Part shown: positions 37,404 to 46,289 of the stretch, piece after piece
Layout: every line of letters begins with the position of its first letter
How positions within the stretch are numbered: the first letter of the stretch is position 1
From: Paraburkholderia ribeironis
GTDB lineage: Bacteria; Pseudomonadota; Gammaproteobacteria; Burkholderiales; Burkholderiaceae
DNA: 64,000 nt
Assembly: GCF_900019265.1 (NCBI RefSeq)
Contig: NZ_CYGX02000009.1
Location: 62,001 to 126,000, forward strand
Direction: 5' to 3'
The notes under the pieces: model-generated
Seen by the model: only the letters and a program-made list of their open reading frames with translations
Databases searched by the model: none
Told to the model about the DNA's origin: nothing
Program-made: the position numbers and the translations under genes

Positions 37404-39241
37404 TCCGCCAACTCCTCAAGCATCTTCATGATGTTGACCGACACTGCTTTCAGCTCCTCGTCAATCGTGTGCAGGTCGCGCGGCGGCTCGAACACATAGA
37501 AGTGCCGGTTGAACGGAATCTCGTAGCCAACCTTGCTCTTCTCTTCATCAATCCAAGCATCCGGCGCGTGCGGCTGCACCTCCCGCGCGAAATACGCTCC
37601 GATGTCCGCCGAAAGCGGGACGTTCTCGGTGTCGCGCAGCGCGCTGTCCGCCTGCGGCTTGCCTTTTTGCTTGCCCTTGACGCCCAGCACAATGTTGCCT
37701 TGTTCATCGCGCAGCGGGCGCTCCACCGTAATCGTCGTATAGCCAAAGTCCTGGTTCCGGAAAATCCGGGAAATCGGGACCGACTTCACCGTGCCGCCCG
37801 CAGGCAAGTCAGGTGCATTGCTGCCCGCCGGCACAACCCAGCGCCCGACCTCGGCACCTTTAGCATCCAACACAGTTGCCAGTTCTGCTTCGACAAAGTC
37901 CCCGAATAGCCGGGTAACCGTCGCGATTTGCTCGTCCGACATCTCCCGGCGTTTGCTGCCCAGACTCTTGCGCATCTTCTGCCAAAAGCTCGACGCGTCG
38001 ATGAGCTGGACGAACCCTTTGCGCGCCACGGGCTTCCTGTTCGACAGAATCCACACGTATGTCGAAATACCGGTGTTGTAGAACATATCAGTTGGCAAGC
38101 CGACAATGGCTTCGACCAGGTCGTTCTCTAGCGCGTAGCGCCGGATTTCGCTTTCGCCGCTGCCTGCGCCACCCGTGAAAAGCGGCGAGCCGTTCAGCAC
38201 GATTCCGAATCGGCTGCCGCCGTCCTGCGCCGGGCGCATCTTGCTGATGAGGTGCAGTAGGAACAACATCGAGCCATCCGAGACGCGCGGCAAGCCGGGA
38301 CCGAAGCGGCCTGCGAAGCCTCTCTGTTCATGCTCGGTGCGCACTGCTTTTTCAACCTTCTTCCATTCGACGCCAAACGGCGGATTGGAGAGCATGTAGT
38401 CGAACTTGCGACCGGCATGGCCGTCGTCAGACAGCGTGTTGCCCGCGACGATGTTCGCGACATCTTGGCCCTTGATGAGCATGTCCGCCTTACAGATGGC
38501 GTACGACTCGTCGTTCAGCTCTTGGCCGAACATGGTCAGCCGTGCCGCTGGGTTGTGCTCACGCAGGTATTCGTCGGAAACCGAAAGCATGCCTCCCGTG
38601 CCGGCCGTAGGGTCGTAAATGGTTCGCACGACAGCGTTGCCTGCTGTGAGTACGTCGCTGTCCTCGATAAACAGCAGGTTCACCATTAAGCGGATGACTT
38701 CACGCGGGGTGAAGTGCTCCCCAGCAGTTTCGTTCGAGATTTCGGCAAACTTCCGGATGAGCTCTTCGAACACGAGACCCATCTGGGTGTTGTCGACCAC
38801 ATCCGGATGCAGGTCAATATTCGCGAACTTCTCCGTCACCAGATAGAGAAGGTTGGCCTTGGCGAGCCGTTCGACCTGCGTGTAGAAGTCGAAGCGTTCA
38901 AAAATATCGCGCGCTGCTGGCGAGAACGCCTGAACGTACGAGTACAGGTTTTGGCGAATATTGTCCTGGTCGCCCAGCAGCCTGACGAGGTCAAGCGACG
39001 ATGTGTTGTAGAACCTCGCGCTGCCGGCGACGCGCAACAGGAAGGGCTCTGGATTGAGTCCCATCTTTGTCTTTGCGTCGAATTCCGCAAGCACGGCCGG
39101 CTTCGTGGATTCGAGCACGCAATCCAAGCGTCGCAGCACTGTGAAGGGCAGAATCACGCGCCCGTACTCGGATTGTTTGTAATCACCGCGCAATAGGTCC
39201 GCTACGGACCAGATAAATGACGATAGTGCCTGGTGGTTCAT
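37400..39241 (-). CDS. hsdM: type I DNA methyltransferase HsdM
   Basis: Adenine N6-methyltransferase subunit, 613 aa. Motif I is [16 protein letters not shown], the catalytic motif is [13 protein letters not shown], and the conserved N-terminal helical domain starts [37 protein letters not shown] is the usual SAM-binding lead. First gene of the hsd operon; its stop overlaps the hsdS start (ATGA). Protects host DNA and is required for restriction with HsdS and HsdR. Confidence 0.95.
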   Translation of the reverse strand: MNHQALSSFIWSVADLLRGDYKQSEYGRVILPFTVLRRLDCVLESTKPAVLAEFDAKTKMGLNPEPFLLRVAGSARFYNTSSLDLVRLLGDQDNIRQNLYSYVQAFSPAARDIFERFDFYTQVERLAKANLLYLVTEKFANIDLHPDVVDNTQMGLVFEELIRKFAEISNETAGEHFTPREVIRLMVNLLFIEDSDVLTAGNAVVRTIYDPTAGTGGMLSVSDEYLREHNPAARLTMFGQELNDESYAICKADMLIKGQDVANIVAGNTLSDDGHAGRKFDYMLSNPPFGVEWKKVEKAVRTEHEQRGFAGRFGPGLPRVSDGSMLFLLHLISKMRPAQDGGSRFGIVLNGSPLFTGGAGSGESEIRRYALENDLVEAIVGLPTDMFYNTGISTYVWILSNRKPVARKGFVQLIDASSFWQKMRKSLGSKRREMSDEQIATVTRLFGDFVEAELATVLDAKGAEVGRWVVPAGSNAPDLPAGGTVKSVPISRIFRNQDFGYTTITVERPLRDEQGNIVLGVKGKQKGKPQADSALRDTENVPLSADIGAYFAREVQPHAPDAWIDEEKSKVGYEIPFNRHFYVFEPPRDLHTIDEELKAVSVNIMKMLEELAE

Positions 39242-39450
39242 TCTATTTTGGCTTTGCCTATATGCTCGTTATTGGAGCAACCGGGTGCAGGGGGTACCGC
39301 TGCCATGTGCCGTCGGCAGCGGTGGACGTAGCGTTGATTTTACCTCCGCCTCGCCGTTGATTCCTGACGGAGGAAACATTCGCACCGGGGCTGGGGCAGA
39401 CTGAAATGGAGTGCGGAGGCAGGGTTGTAGTCAAGCGTACCGCTTGCCCT

Positions 39451-39605
39451 GCTTCATCGCAACTGCGTTGATAAGTGTCGGCTGGCGACCGTGGGCAAGT
39501 CTAAATCAGCGTTGCCCACGCTTCATCGTCGTCGCAGAGAATCACAGACAGCAGCGATGGTCAAATCAGCCTCTACGGTTGCCTGGTCTGACTCATAGTC
39601 TTCAC
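39451..39605. repeat. diverged ~145-bp direct repeat, copy 2 (DUF262 3' remnant)
   Basis: Second copy of 21244-21389, same orientation. On the minus strand it still encodes EDYESDQATVEADLTIAAV, nearly identical to the C-terminus of the DUF262-HNH protein, but the stop codon is mutated to TGT and the rest of the gene is gone. It begins 3-4 bp after the OLD gene stop codon and includes the terminator-like inverted repeat GTGGGCAA...TTGCCCAC. Confidence 0.85.
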
Positions 39606-39608
39606 TGG

Positions 39609-41537
39609 TCAGCGTTTGCCGAATTCGAGGAGGAGGTCGCAGAGCTTGTCCAACGACGCAGACTTGCCCCCATTGTCGACAGCTAAAGCGAGCTTTGCCC
39701 CAATGAGCAATGGATTTTTGTGAAGGCCTTTGGCGTTTCCATAGGATGCGTGAGCCTCGTTCCTCGCTTTCTCGTAGGCCTTTGCGCCCATGCCCTCTAA
39801 TAGCTCCGCGTCGACAGTATCTCCGAGGTTTGTGCGCCAGATTGCGTAGTTGCTGGCCCAAACAGTGGCTGCCGGTATCGGCGTCTTGTCGTCGCCGCCC
39901 ACTAGTTTCAGCAGGGCTGTGTTATCTCTCACATGATGGTGCTTGTACTCCTCTTTGCAGTCCGCGTCGCCGTCGAAGACGATAAAGACCGGGATTTCTA
40001 GTTGCTGGGCGATGATTGCCGGACGCAGGATGTTGCTCTTGCTATCGACGTGAACAATGTGGCATCCGGCCTTACGAAACTCGGGCATGCGGTTCGTGAG
40101 TGTCAACCACGAGTTGATGTACGCGACGTCTTCGATACCCTCCACCAGGATTACCCGCTGGGCGAAGAATATTTCGGTCAGTGTCGGCTGCAATATCGGT
40201 GCGATACGCGCAAGCGACCCCCGTGGGTCGAGCGGTTTTTCGCCGGTCAGCTCCGCGTACCTCTCACCAATCTTGGCTGGTAGCGGCTGGGTGGTGTAAG
40301 AAGCCTTCGTGTCCGAATCGCGTCGCACCATCCGAACGCTTTCGAACGAGTTGCCCGAGACGAACAAGGGACTATGGGTCGTTACCAGAACCTGTGAACC
40401 GCCCTCAGCCAATGCATTCAGAACGCCTGCGAGATGACGAGCCTGTGGTGGGTGTTGGTATAGTTCCGGTTCCTCGCAGCCAAGTATGAGTCGAGGCTCG
40501 GTCGTCTCTCCCTGATTTGCCAGCTCCTGCAGCAGGGCTAACAGAAAGGAGCGTTGGAAACCGTGACCGAAGCGAACGAGGTCTCCTTCAAAAGTCCCCT
40601 CGCCGGCAATTATCTTTGCGAACGGCTCCTCAACCCTGACCGACTTGTCCGGGTCTTGTTGCCAACTCACGCGCAGGCTGGTGTCAGGATGCGCCCACTG
40701 CATCAAACGCTTCTGTAGCGAGTCAGATATATCTGCCAGCGCGCCCTGACTTTCGTCGAGAAGCTGCTGATATTCATCTCGCGCACGCTGCGCCATTTCC
40801 GTCAGACGCTCAACGAAATTCACCTTGGAACGGACAGTTCGGGCGACCAATTTGCCGAGCGCTGTCGCCTTCCCTTCAGATTGCTCAGCGGTAGCATCTT
40901 TGACTGCAGGAATATAGACCCATTGGAGGTACTTCTGAAGTCGGTTCGCGCCTTTACTGACGCCGTAGAACTGGTCTTCGCTGGGAATCAGAATACAGTC
41001 ACCGGGCCGGTCTGCCTCGTAGGACTTGAGGGCATCTGCCATCGCAGCCTGACTTGCGGCTTTCGGAAGCTCGAACTGGGTCTGTAGAGTTCCGTATATC
41101 TGCTTCAGTTCATCGGCCTTGGCCTTGTCGCCCATCCGCTCGAAAAAGTGCATGAACTCCGCCATCCCGAGGCGCTGGCCGAATTGCCGAACCTCAGCCC
41201 TTCCTGTCGCGGCATTGAACGTTGCTCTCGCGGTCACAGTCAGCCGGTCCATTCGGAAGTAGGCTTTGAATTCCTCCTTTGCTTCGGCGTCAAGGTCGTA
41301 AAACGTGACTGTGATTTCGATAGGCTGAGATGTGTCCTTTCGGTGAAAGTCTTCGGCCGACAAAAGAGCTACGTCGGTAGATGCACCATCAGTCTCACGA
41401 AAGAAGACATTCAGTGCGAACAGAAATGTGGATTTCCCCGCGCCGTTCGGTCCGACAAAGCAGTTGTAATGGTTAAGGAAAACCTCCGCGTCCTTGATGG
41501 ACCTAAGGTTTTTAATGCGGATTGATTCGATGCGCAT
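39609..41537 (-). CDS. OLD-family ATPase-TOPRIM nuclease
   Basis: 642 aa. N-terminal ABC-type ATPase: Walker A FVGPNGAGKSTFLFAL (29-36 core), Walker B LILGCEEPELYQHPPQ, and VLVTTHSPLFVS. C-terminal TOPRIM nuclease: VILVEGIEDVAYI (~460) and VFIVFDGDADCKEE (~515), the Glu and DxD metal ligands. The layout is that of P2 OLD and GajA. No UvrD-type helicase (GajB) or reverse transcriptase lies beside it, so it is a stand-alone class 1 OLD protein. The end of the gene abuts the DUF262 remnant. Likely anti-phage nuclease. Confidence 0.9.
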   Translation of the reverse strand: MRIESIRIKNLRSIKDAEVFLNHYNCFVGPNGAGKSTFLFALNVFFRETDGASTDVALLSAEDFHRKDTSQPIEITVTFYDLDAEAKEEFKAYFRMDRLTVTARATFNAATGRAEVRQFGQRLGMAEFMHFFERMGDKAKADELKQIYGTLQTQFELPKAASQAAMADALKSYEADRPGDCILIPSEDQFYGVSKGANRLQKYLQWVYIPAVKDATAEQSEGKATALGKLVARTVRSKVNFVERLTEMAQRARDEYQQLLDESQGALADISDSLQKRLMQWAHPDTSLRVSWQQDPDKSVRVEEPFAKIIAGEGTFEGDLVRFGHGFQRSFLLALLQELANQGETTEPRLILGCEEPELYQHPPQARHLAGVLNALAEGGSQVLVTTHSPLFVSGNSFESVRMVRRDSDTKASYTTQPLPAKIGERYAELTGEKPLDPRGSLARIAPILQPTLTEIFFAQRVILVEGIEDVAYINSWLTLTNRMPEFRKAGCHIVHVDSKSNILRPAIIAQQLEIPVFIVFDGDADCKEEYKHHHVRDNTALLKLVGGDDKTPIPAATVWASNYAIWRTNLGDTVDAELLEGMGAKAYEKARNEAHASYGNAKGLHKNPLLIGAKLALAVDNGGKSASLDKLCDLLLEFGKR

Positions 41538-42334
41538 ATTCGCCCCCGAGTGTGCTTAACTTTTGTGTGGAATTTAAACACAAGAGGCGCTATTCGGTAC
41601 CACATTTGGTCTGACGCGACCAACTATGTGGCCTCATTGCTCGAACCCTGCCGGATTATCGCTAGGCGTGTCTGCGGGCCACCCGCATCTGTTTAGCCCT
41701 TCCCCATCTGAGGGACAAATGGGGTAACGTTCTGAAGCCCGTCATCGGACAGAAAGACCTTCTTGCCCCGCCCTCACAGAAGGGCGGCCGCACTCCTCAT
41801 GAGACGAGCTCGCCGCTTTGGGATGCATGCGCGCAGTTAAGCAGATGGTCGCGCGCCTTCCCAAGCGCGCGGCCCAGAAGCGCTCGAAGCGGCTTTTGGT
41901 CTATTGGTCATGGGTTCCACGAGGGATTCGACAAAGCCACCTCACACGCATAGTCGGGGTCACTTTCGCTCAAGCCAATCTCCCGCAGGACCAACCTATG
42001 GAAACGCGCGCTGAATGGGATAGATGCTGGCGGATACGTTGTTGCGCCGCCCCGGGCCCTTAGTGGTACGGGAGGCGAGGCGATATTTATGTCGATAAGG
42101 TTTTGTCCGGCATCTTGACAAGCGATTTTCAAGGAGGAGTGCCGTCGAGTTGCCCCTTTCTTCCAACTGCCGTTCAGGTCGTTGAGGCTATGATATGTGC
42201 GGAACTTACGAAAAACTTGATGAAAGCTCGTTCCGTCAACAGAGTGCAAGACGTACACTTCATGTCCACAAGAAGCCGTCGCGTTCGTGATGCGCCATGG
42301 CACCAATGGCCAACTCCTCCAAAACGAAAAACAA
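41538..42334. other. gene-poor region
   Basis: About 800 bp. A 7-bp hairpin (CCGCCCT, loop CACAGA, AGGGCGG at 41768-41787) lacks a T-run. The minus-strand frame 41908-42306 has no ribosome site and reads like random sequence. A plus-strand frame from 42103 overlaps the next gene in another frame. It separates the nuclease modules from the small-gene region. Confidence 0.4.
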
Positions 42335-42760
42335 ATGCTCTTCCTGATTCTGATTCTTGTCGCGTTGGTGATTTTCTACTTTTACGCCAAGTCCTGGAGC
42401 GCCCGTAACGCGCAGAACTTCGAGCTCATCCACGACGCAGCCAATGAATCCCTTGCAACAGACGAGCCCGTGACCGTCGCGACGGGGACAACGGCTGCCG
42501 CTTCGAAGTTTTTTGAAGTCTACGGCACCACGGAAAAGAAGTTCGAGTCGATGCTCACGCCTGTCGTGTTGTACGCAGGCTATGTGCGTTTAGGCGGTGA
42601 GGAAGTCGTGGCCGTTGCGGTCAGAAACAACGGCGGCATCACGGTAATGACTCATCCTCTACCGTATTCCTTTGGCCAAGACATGCTCTCGCTGATTGGC
42701 AAGTCGCAGTACATCAAGGACATCATGCAAAAGTACAAGGCCGCTTCGGGCCGCGTATAA
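42335..42760 (+). CDS. single-pass membrane hypothetical protein
   Basis: 141 aa. An N-terminal membrane helix (MLFLILILVALVIFYFYAKS) is followed by a soluble domain with FFEVYGTTEKKFESMLTPVV and VAVRNNGGITVMTHPLPYSF. Not recognised. The frame opens at a GTG/ATG at 42287-42290; I prefer the ATG that starts directly with the membrane helix, although no good ribosome site precedes either. Likely anchored in the inner membrane with the domain outside or inside unknown. Confidence 0.6.
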   Translation: MLFLILILVALVIFYFYAKSWSARNAQNFELIHDAANESLATDEPVTVATGTTAAASKFFEVYGTTEKKFESMLTPVVLYAGYVRLGGEEVVAVAVRNNGGITVMTHPLPYSFGQDMLSLIGKSQYIKDIMQKYKAASGRV

Positions 42761-42816
42761 AACGCTAAAACGATAGGGTCACCAGCCTGCTACGAAGGGC
42801 ATCGTGGCTGCCGTAC

Positions 42817-43226
42817 TTATCTATGCGAGCGGGAAGTAGTCCAATCGTCGATGAGCCGCCGCACATAAGCACGCGAAACGAAAAGCATTGAAGCAGCCAC
42901 TTCGAGCGAAAGCTCTTCGGAGTTGTCCGGCCCTGCAACCGGCAATTAGGAATCAACTCAGCAGTCACGTCGTGCCATGGGTCACCGTCACCGACAATAT
43001 CCGCGACACGATTGAACACGTACTTGCTGTCGCTGCTCCAGCCACTGAGAAGTATCGGGCAATAGACGCGGCCGCTGGCGGTGCGCCCTATCCGTGCAGC
43101 GACATCGAGCTGGACTATCTCAGTGCTGACACGACCATCACGTGTTTCTCGGCTGTATCCATGCGTTCCGGAGCATTCGGTGTGTGTACAATTGTCCCGC
43201 CCGCCTCGCATGTAAGTTAGCGCCAT
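42817..43226 (-). pseudogene. frameshifted excisionase-like HTH paralogue
   Basis: The first half (GYSRETRDGRVSTEIVQLD, YVFNRVADIVGDGDPWHDV, TAELIPNC) matches the protein encoded at 46832-47455 (GYSLETSNGRLSTKIVHLD, FVFNSFAKGLGNGKPWRNV, SAELIPDC). After that the frame is wrong, but shifting it gives SEELSLEVAASMLFVSRAYV then RRLIDD, which matches the paralogue's helix-turn-helix (CQEVTLEAAARLLLLSRSYV RSLISDD), and then stops early. So a frameshift near 42915-42945 and a truncation have broken this copy. Confidence 0.75.
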
Positions 43227-43322
43227 GCAGCCGCCCGCCCCCTGCCTGCACTCAAGATGCGGCGTGCCGTCACCGCGTCGACGTAATGACGAAGAATAGG
43301 TCTCGGGGGCGTGCGAAAGCCA

Positions 43323-43835
43323 TTAAAACCGAAACGGATTGTCAGCTATTTCGAAGCCCTCGATACCTTTATCGTACTCTAGCTGAAGCCCATAAGCGAG
43401 TAAGACTGCGGCCACATTGTCAACCAATGCTGGAAGAGCCGGGGAATCAGTCACTGCGTCTGCCTGTGTCTTCAAGAGAGAAACAAGCATGTCGCGATTA
43501 GCTTTGCATATGGAGGCTGCATTTCGCACAGCGCGCCCGCTTCTGCTCATCATGGCTCGGACTTTCTCCTTGGGAAGCTTCTCGATTCCGGCTTCGACCC
43601 GACGCGGGTTTCGGGGGCGCAGATGATAGCCGAACTTATACAACATCTGCACTATCGATTCGACTAGTACCCGTGCGTTCTGGTCGTCGCCTCCGAATGC
43701 AGGTGCGTTCAGCTTGCAGACGGCGAGAAGTGCATCTCGATTCGCATCGCAAACCGTTGCAGCCTGCTGCAAAACGAGGCCTGCCTTACTCCGCTGAAGT
43801 TCGATTTCTTCCGTGGTTAGTTTTTCGTCGCTCAT
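43323..43835 (-). CDS. hypothetical protein with an internal tandem duplication
   Basis: 170 aa, all-helical, no family recognised. Two ~55-residue repeats are visible: GLVLQQAATVCDANRDALLA...VLVESIVQMLYKFGYHL (first half) and GRAVRNAASICKANRDMLVS...ALVDNVAAVLLAYGLQL (second half). The shared core is A-(T/S)-(V/I)-C-(D/K)-ANRD. A short linker with PRNPRRVEAGIEKLPKEKVR joins them. Monocistronic on the minus strand, upstream of the broken HTH gene. Confidence 0.65.
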   Translation of the reverse strand: MSDEKLTTEEIELQRSKAGLVLQQAATVCDANRDALLAVCKLNAPAFGGDDQNARVLVESIVQMLYKFGYHLRPRNPRRVEAGIEKLPKEKVRAMMSRSGRAVRNAASICKANRDMLVSLLKTQADAVTDSPALPALVDNVAAVLLAYGLQLEYDKGIEGFEIADNPFRF

Positions 43836-44318
43836 TTTTAGTTATTCAATCAAGTAGATACTCCGCTCCAAAAGAGCGCTCGGACTCTAACATATGCGCC
43901 CGACCAAATGAGCGCCGCCTGGTCGGATTCCTGATTTCGTCTTAAGGTCCAGGCCAGCCCATCGCGAAGGACACGTGTTCTATCAGACACACGAGGCCTT
44001 GACTTCCAACTTACACTCTGCGCTGACCGATTTACAGGTCGAACAATAAAGGAGAGAAAATGAAAGCGACCTTCACTATCTCTCCTGGTTTATATGAGTT
44101 GTCGCCTGCCATCGTCGCCTCCGTTGGGTTCAGTATAAATAGCGCCTAGCAACTGCCGTACCGCGAATCAGACACGCTTCGATATGTCGGACAACGCTCC
44201 GGAAGGTCATTGGGCGTCTCCGGAATTCTCGGGTCGGCTAGGTTTGCCGCAGGCGCGGTCAGCCAGAGGCGGTAGCGTTGAATTGGTGCACGATTGCATT
44301 CGGACCGTCGGTGCGGTA
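43836..44318. other. region before imuA
   Basis: About 480 bp with no larger gene. Apart from the small reading frame at 44060 and the imuA promoter at its right edge I see nothing. Confidence 0.4.
44060..44149 (+). CDS. possible 29-aa peptide with a strong ribosome site
   Basis: A short frame, MKATFTISPGLYELSP then 13 more residues ending SINSA, is preceded by AAAGGAGAGAAAATG, a near-perfect ribosome site. Slightly hydrophobic, no signal motif recognised. Could be a small peptide or a chance frame; nothing downstream makes it an obvious leader. Confidence 0.3.
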   Translation: MKATFTISPGLYELSPAIVASVGFSINSA

Positions 44319-44334
44319 CTGTATATCCATACAG
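44319..44334 (+). promoter_or_regulatory. LexA box (SOS operator)
   Basis: CTGTATATCCATACAG is a perfect CTGT-N8-ACAG LexA site, 13 bp before the imuA start codon, so imuA is expected to be induced by DNA damage. Confidence 0.88.
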
Positions 44335-44347
44335 TATTTTCAAAGCC

Positions 44348-45049
44348 ATGAACAGCGCTCCCGAACCTCTACCGGAATCAATCCACCCGTCCCTGTGGCG
44401 GGCGTCGAAGCTGGCGCGCGGACGCCTGTCGACTGTGGATACGGGCTATCCGGCATTGTCTCGAGAGCTTCCAGGTGGAGGATGGCCGGTCGGCGCGCTC
44501 ACGGAAGTCTTGCCCCAAGCGACGGGGTCGGGGGAGCTACGGGTTCTAGCGCCGGCACTGTCAGCACTCAAGAAGCCCATCGTCCTGGTGGCACCTCCAT
44601 GTGAGCCGTCCGGCCAAGGTTTCGCGTATTCAGGTATTCCGGTGGCCCAGGTTCTGTTGTTACGGGCGAAGAGCATGAGCGACCAGTTGTGGGCAACGGA
44701 ACAGTCTTTGAAGGCTGGCACGTGCGGCGCGGTCTTGCTCTGGCAAACCCACGCTCGAACGGACGCACTTCGGCGACTGCTTTTGGCCTCGCGCTCGAGC
44801 ACATCGCTGTTTTTCGTCTTTCGTCCCCTACAGGAAGCCTGCGATGCATCCCCCGCAGAACTGCGAATCTCGCTCCGCACAGCCGAGCGAGGCGTGCGGG
44901 TGGACATAGTGAAACGCAAGGGGCCACGATTTGAAGGCGACCTGACAGTTGAGCTTCGACCCGGAGCAACGCTCTTGAGCCCCCATGGAAGACAGCGCCG
45001 TGCGGTCATGCCAGCCAAGAACCGAATTACTGCCGACGCATTCGCCTGA
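44348..45049 (+). CDS. imuA: ImuA, translesion synthesis-associated RecA-like protein
   Basis: 233 aa. The N-terminus SIHPSLWRASKLARGRLSTV, followed by VDTGYPALSRELPGGGWPVG and ALTEVL, is the ImuA signature; ALVVVAP-type strands (KPIVLVAPPCEPSGQGFAYS) and AVLLWQTHARTDALRRLLLA complete the RecA-like fold. ImuA normally works with ImuB and DnaE2 in SOS mutagenesis; neither partner is present in the window, so this island copy is an orphan, perhaps working with chromosomal partners. The ATG at 44348 follows a perfect LexA box; the frame from 44294 would start upstream of that box and is rejected. Confidence 0.88.
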   Translation: MNSAPEPLPESIHPSLWRASKLARGRLSTVDTGYPALSRELPGGGWPVGALTEVLPQATGSGELRVLAPALSALKKPIVLVAPPCEPSGQGFAYSGIPVAQVLLLRAKSMSDQLWATEQSLKAGTCGAVLLWQTHARTDALRRLLLASRSSTSLFFVFRPLQEACDASPAELRISLRTAERGVRVDIVKRKGPRFEGDLTVELRPGATLLSPHGRQRRAVMPAKNRITADAFA

Positions 45050-45094
45050 GCCGCAATACATCGACTGAACAATTCACTACTAGGAGTTTTTATC

Positions 45095-45257
45095 GTGAAC
45101 GCAACCGACTGGGTTCGCGAGGCCGAGCGTGAAACACAACGGCATGACCGTGCGGTGCGACGGTGAGGAGTGGGCGCTTGATTTCAAACCCGAGCTGCAA
45201 TTCATAGATGCCACCTTGAAGATGGTCGGAGTCGACATGAGACCTCGCAAACAGTAA
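45095..45257 (+). pseudogene. frameshifted small reading frame after imuA
   Basis: A GTG at 45095 with AGGAG at good spacing opens VNATDWVREAERE..., which stops at 45166. One base out of frame the sequence continues as HNGMTVRCDGEEWALDFKPE then LQFIDATLKMVGVDMRPRKQ to a stop at 45255. One missing or extra base near 45128 would join them into a ~54-aa protein. Function unknown. Confidence 0.45.
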
Positions 45258-45265
45258 GTCAATAG

Positions 45266-46129
45266 TCGACGCGCCGAAGCTGGCTGACCGAAGGGAGTCC
45301 TCAAATTCGCAATGCTTTCGCGTATCCAGAGAATGAAGAGCAGGCTGAGATTGCAGCGCTCATTCGCAGATTCAATTCTGACCAAACTACTAAGCTTGAA
45401 CAGGAACTGTTCAAGCAGCGCAAACGTCTGGCCGATGCGGAAAGAGCCTTGCAGACTAAGGTTACCAAAGCGGCAACGGAACACCAGCGCATCGCGACTG
45501 ACAAGATTGCGTGGACCAAAAGCAAGCTTGACGATTTGCAGCGACCCGAACTGCAGCCGCGAGACGCGCGCATATTCCCCGCGAGCTTTGCGCCCGTGAT
45601 GGTTATGGAAAACGGAAAGCGCGTCGTGAAGCCAATGCGTTACCAGTGCCGCATTGCCGGCAAGCCTGCTTCTTACGATGTCAAATTTCCTGGAACGTAT
45701 AACGCTCGACGGGATAACCTGGAAGGCTTCTGGAAACCTTGCTTCGGGCACACGCACGGCGTCTTACTCGTCGAAGTGTTTTACGAAAATGTGAGCAAGG
45801 CAAAGTTCGAGGGAACATTGCTGGAGACACATGAACGCGATGAGAATGTCGTTCTCGAGTTCCGTCCTAGCAACGGCGAACTGATGCACGTCGCGTGTCT
45901 GTGGTCCCGATGGAGTGCGCCGAATGAGCCAGACCTCCTCTCCTTTGCGGCTATCACAGACGAGCCCCCGCCAGAGGTTGCCGCTGCGGGGCACGACCGG
46001 TGCATCATTCCCATCAAGCTTGAGAATATCGACGCGTGGCTCAACCCGCAGGCATCGGAGCTTGAGCGCATGTATGCAATACTTGATGACAGGGACCGTC
46101 CGTACTACGAGCACCGGCTCGCGGCATAA
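45266..46129 (+). pseudogene. N-terminally truncated SOS response-associated peptidase (SRAP)
   Basis: The C-terminal part belongs to the Burkholderia-type SRAP/HMCES-YedK family: RYQCRIAGKPASYDVKFPGT, YNARRDNLEGFWKPCFGHTH, FYENV, then LLSFAAITDEPPPEVAAAGH and CIIPIKLENIDAWLNP. It includes the family's long helical insert (LFKQRKRLADAERALQTKV). The family must start with Met-Cys, whose Cys2 crosslinks abasic DNA; here the frame opens just after a TAG at 45263 with no Met-Cys start and the ~50 N-terminal residues are absent. The longest start-codon reading is TTG 45449. So the catalytic Cys is missing and the gene is likely dead. Confidence 0.72.
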
Positions 46130-46289
46130 CAAGTCGCGATTTCCTAGAGTCTGAGCGTGGACGTTGAACACAAGCTTGCCGCCCGAACAAACACGTATTC
46201 AACAACTGCTCCAGTTCCTGAATCGAGTGCGCCATCCGTAGCTTTGCGCCTGCATGAGCGCGAGCTTCATGTTGACCTTCGACAGTTCG

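Noticed and set aside
39609..41537. Gabija system
   Set aside because: The OLD protein resembles GajA, but no UvrD-like GajB is adjacent.
41908..42306. 132-aa minus-strand frame
   Set aside because: No ribosome site, mixed composition and no motif; treated as noncoding.
42103..42408. 101-aa plus-strand frame with an AGGAGG inside it
   Set aside because: Overlaps the membrane protein in another frame and has no recognisable pattern; the membrane protein reads more convincingly.
44348..46129. Complete imuA-imuB-dnaE2 mutasome
   Set aside because: Only imuA is present; the next frames are a broken small gene and a truncated SRAP.
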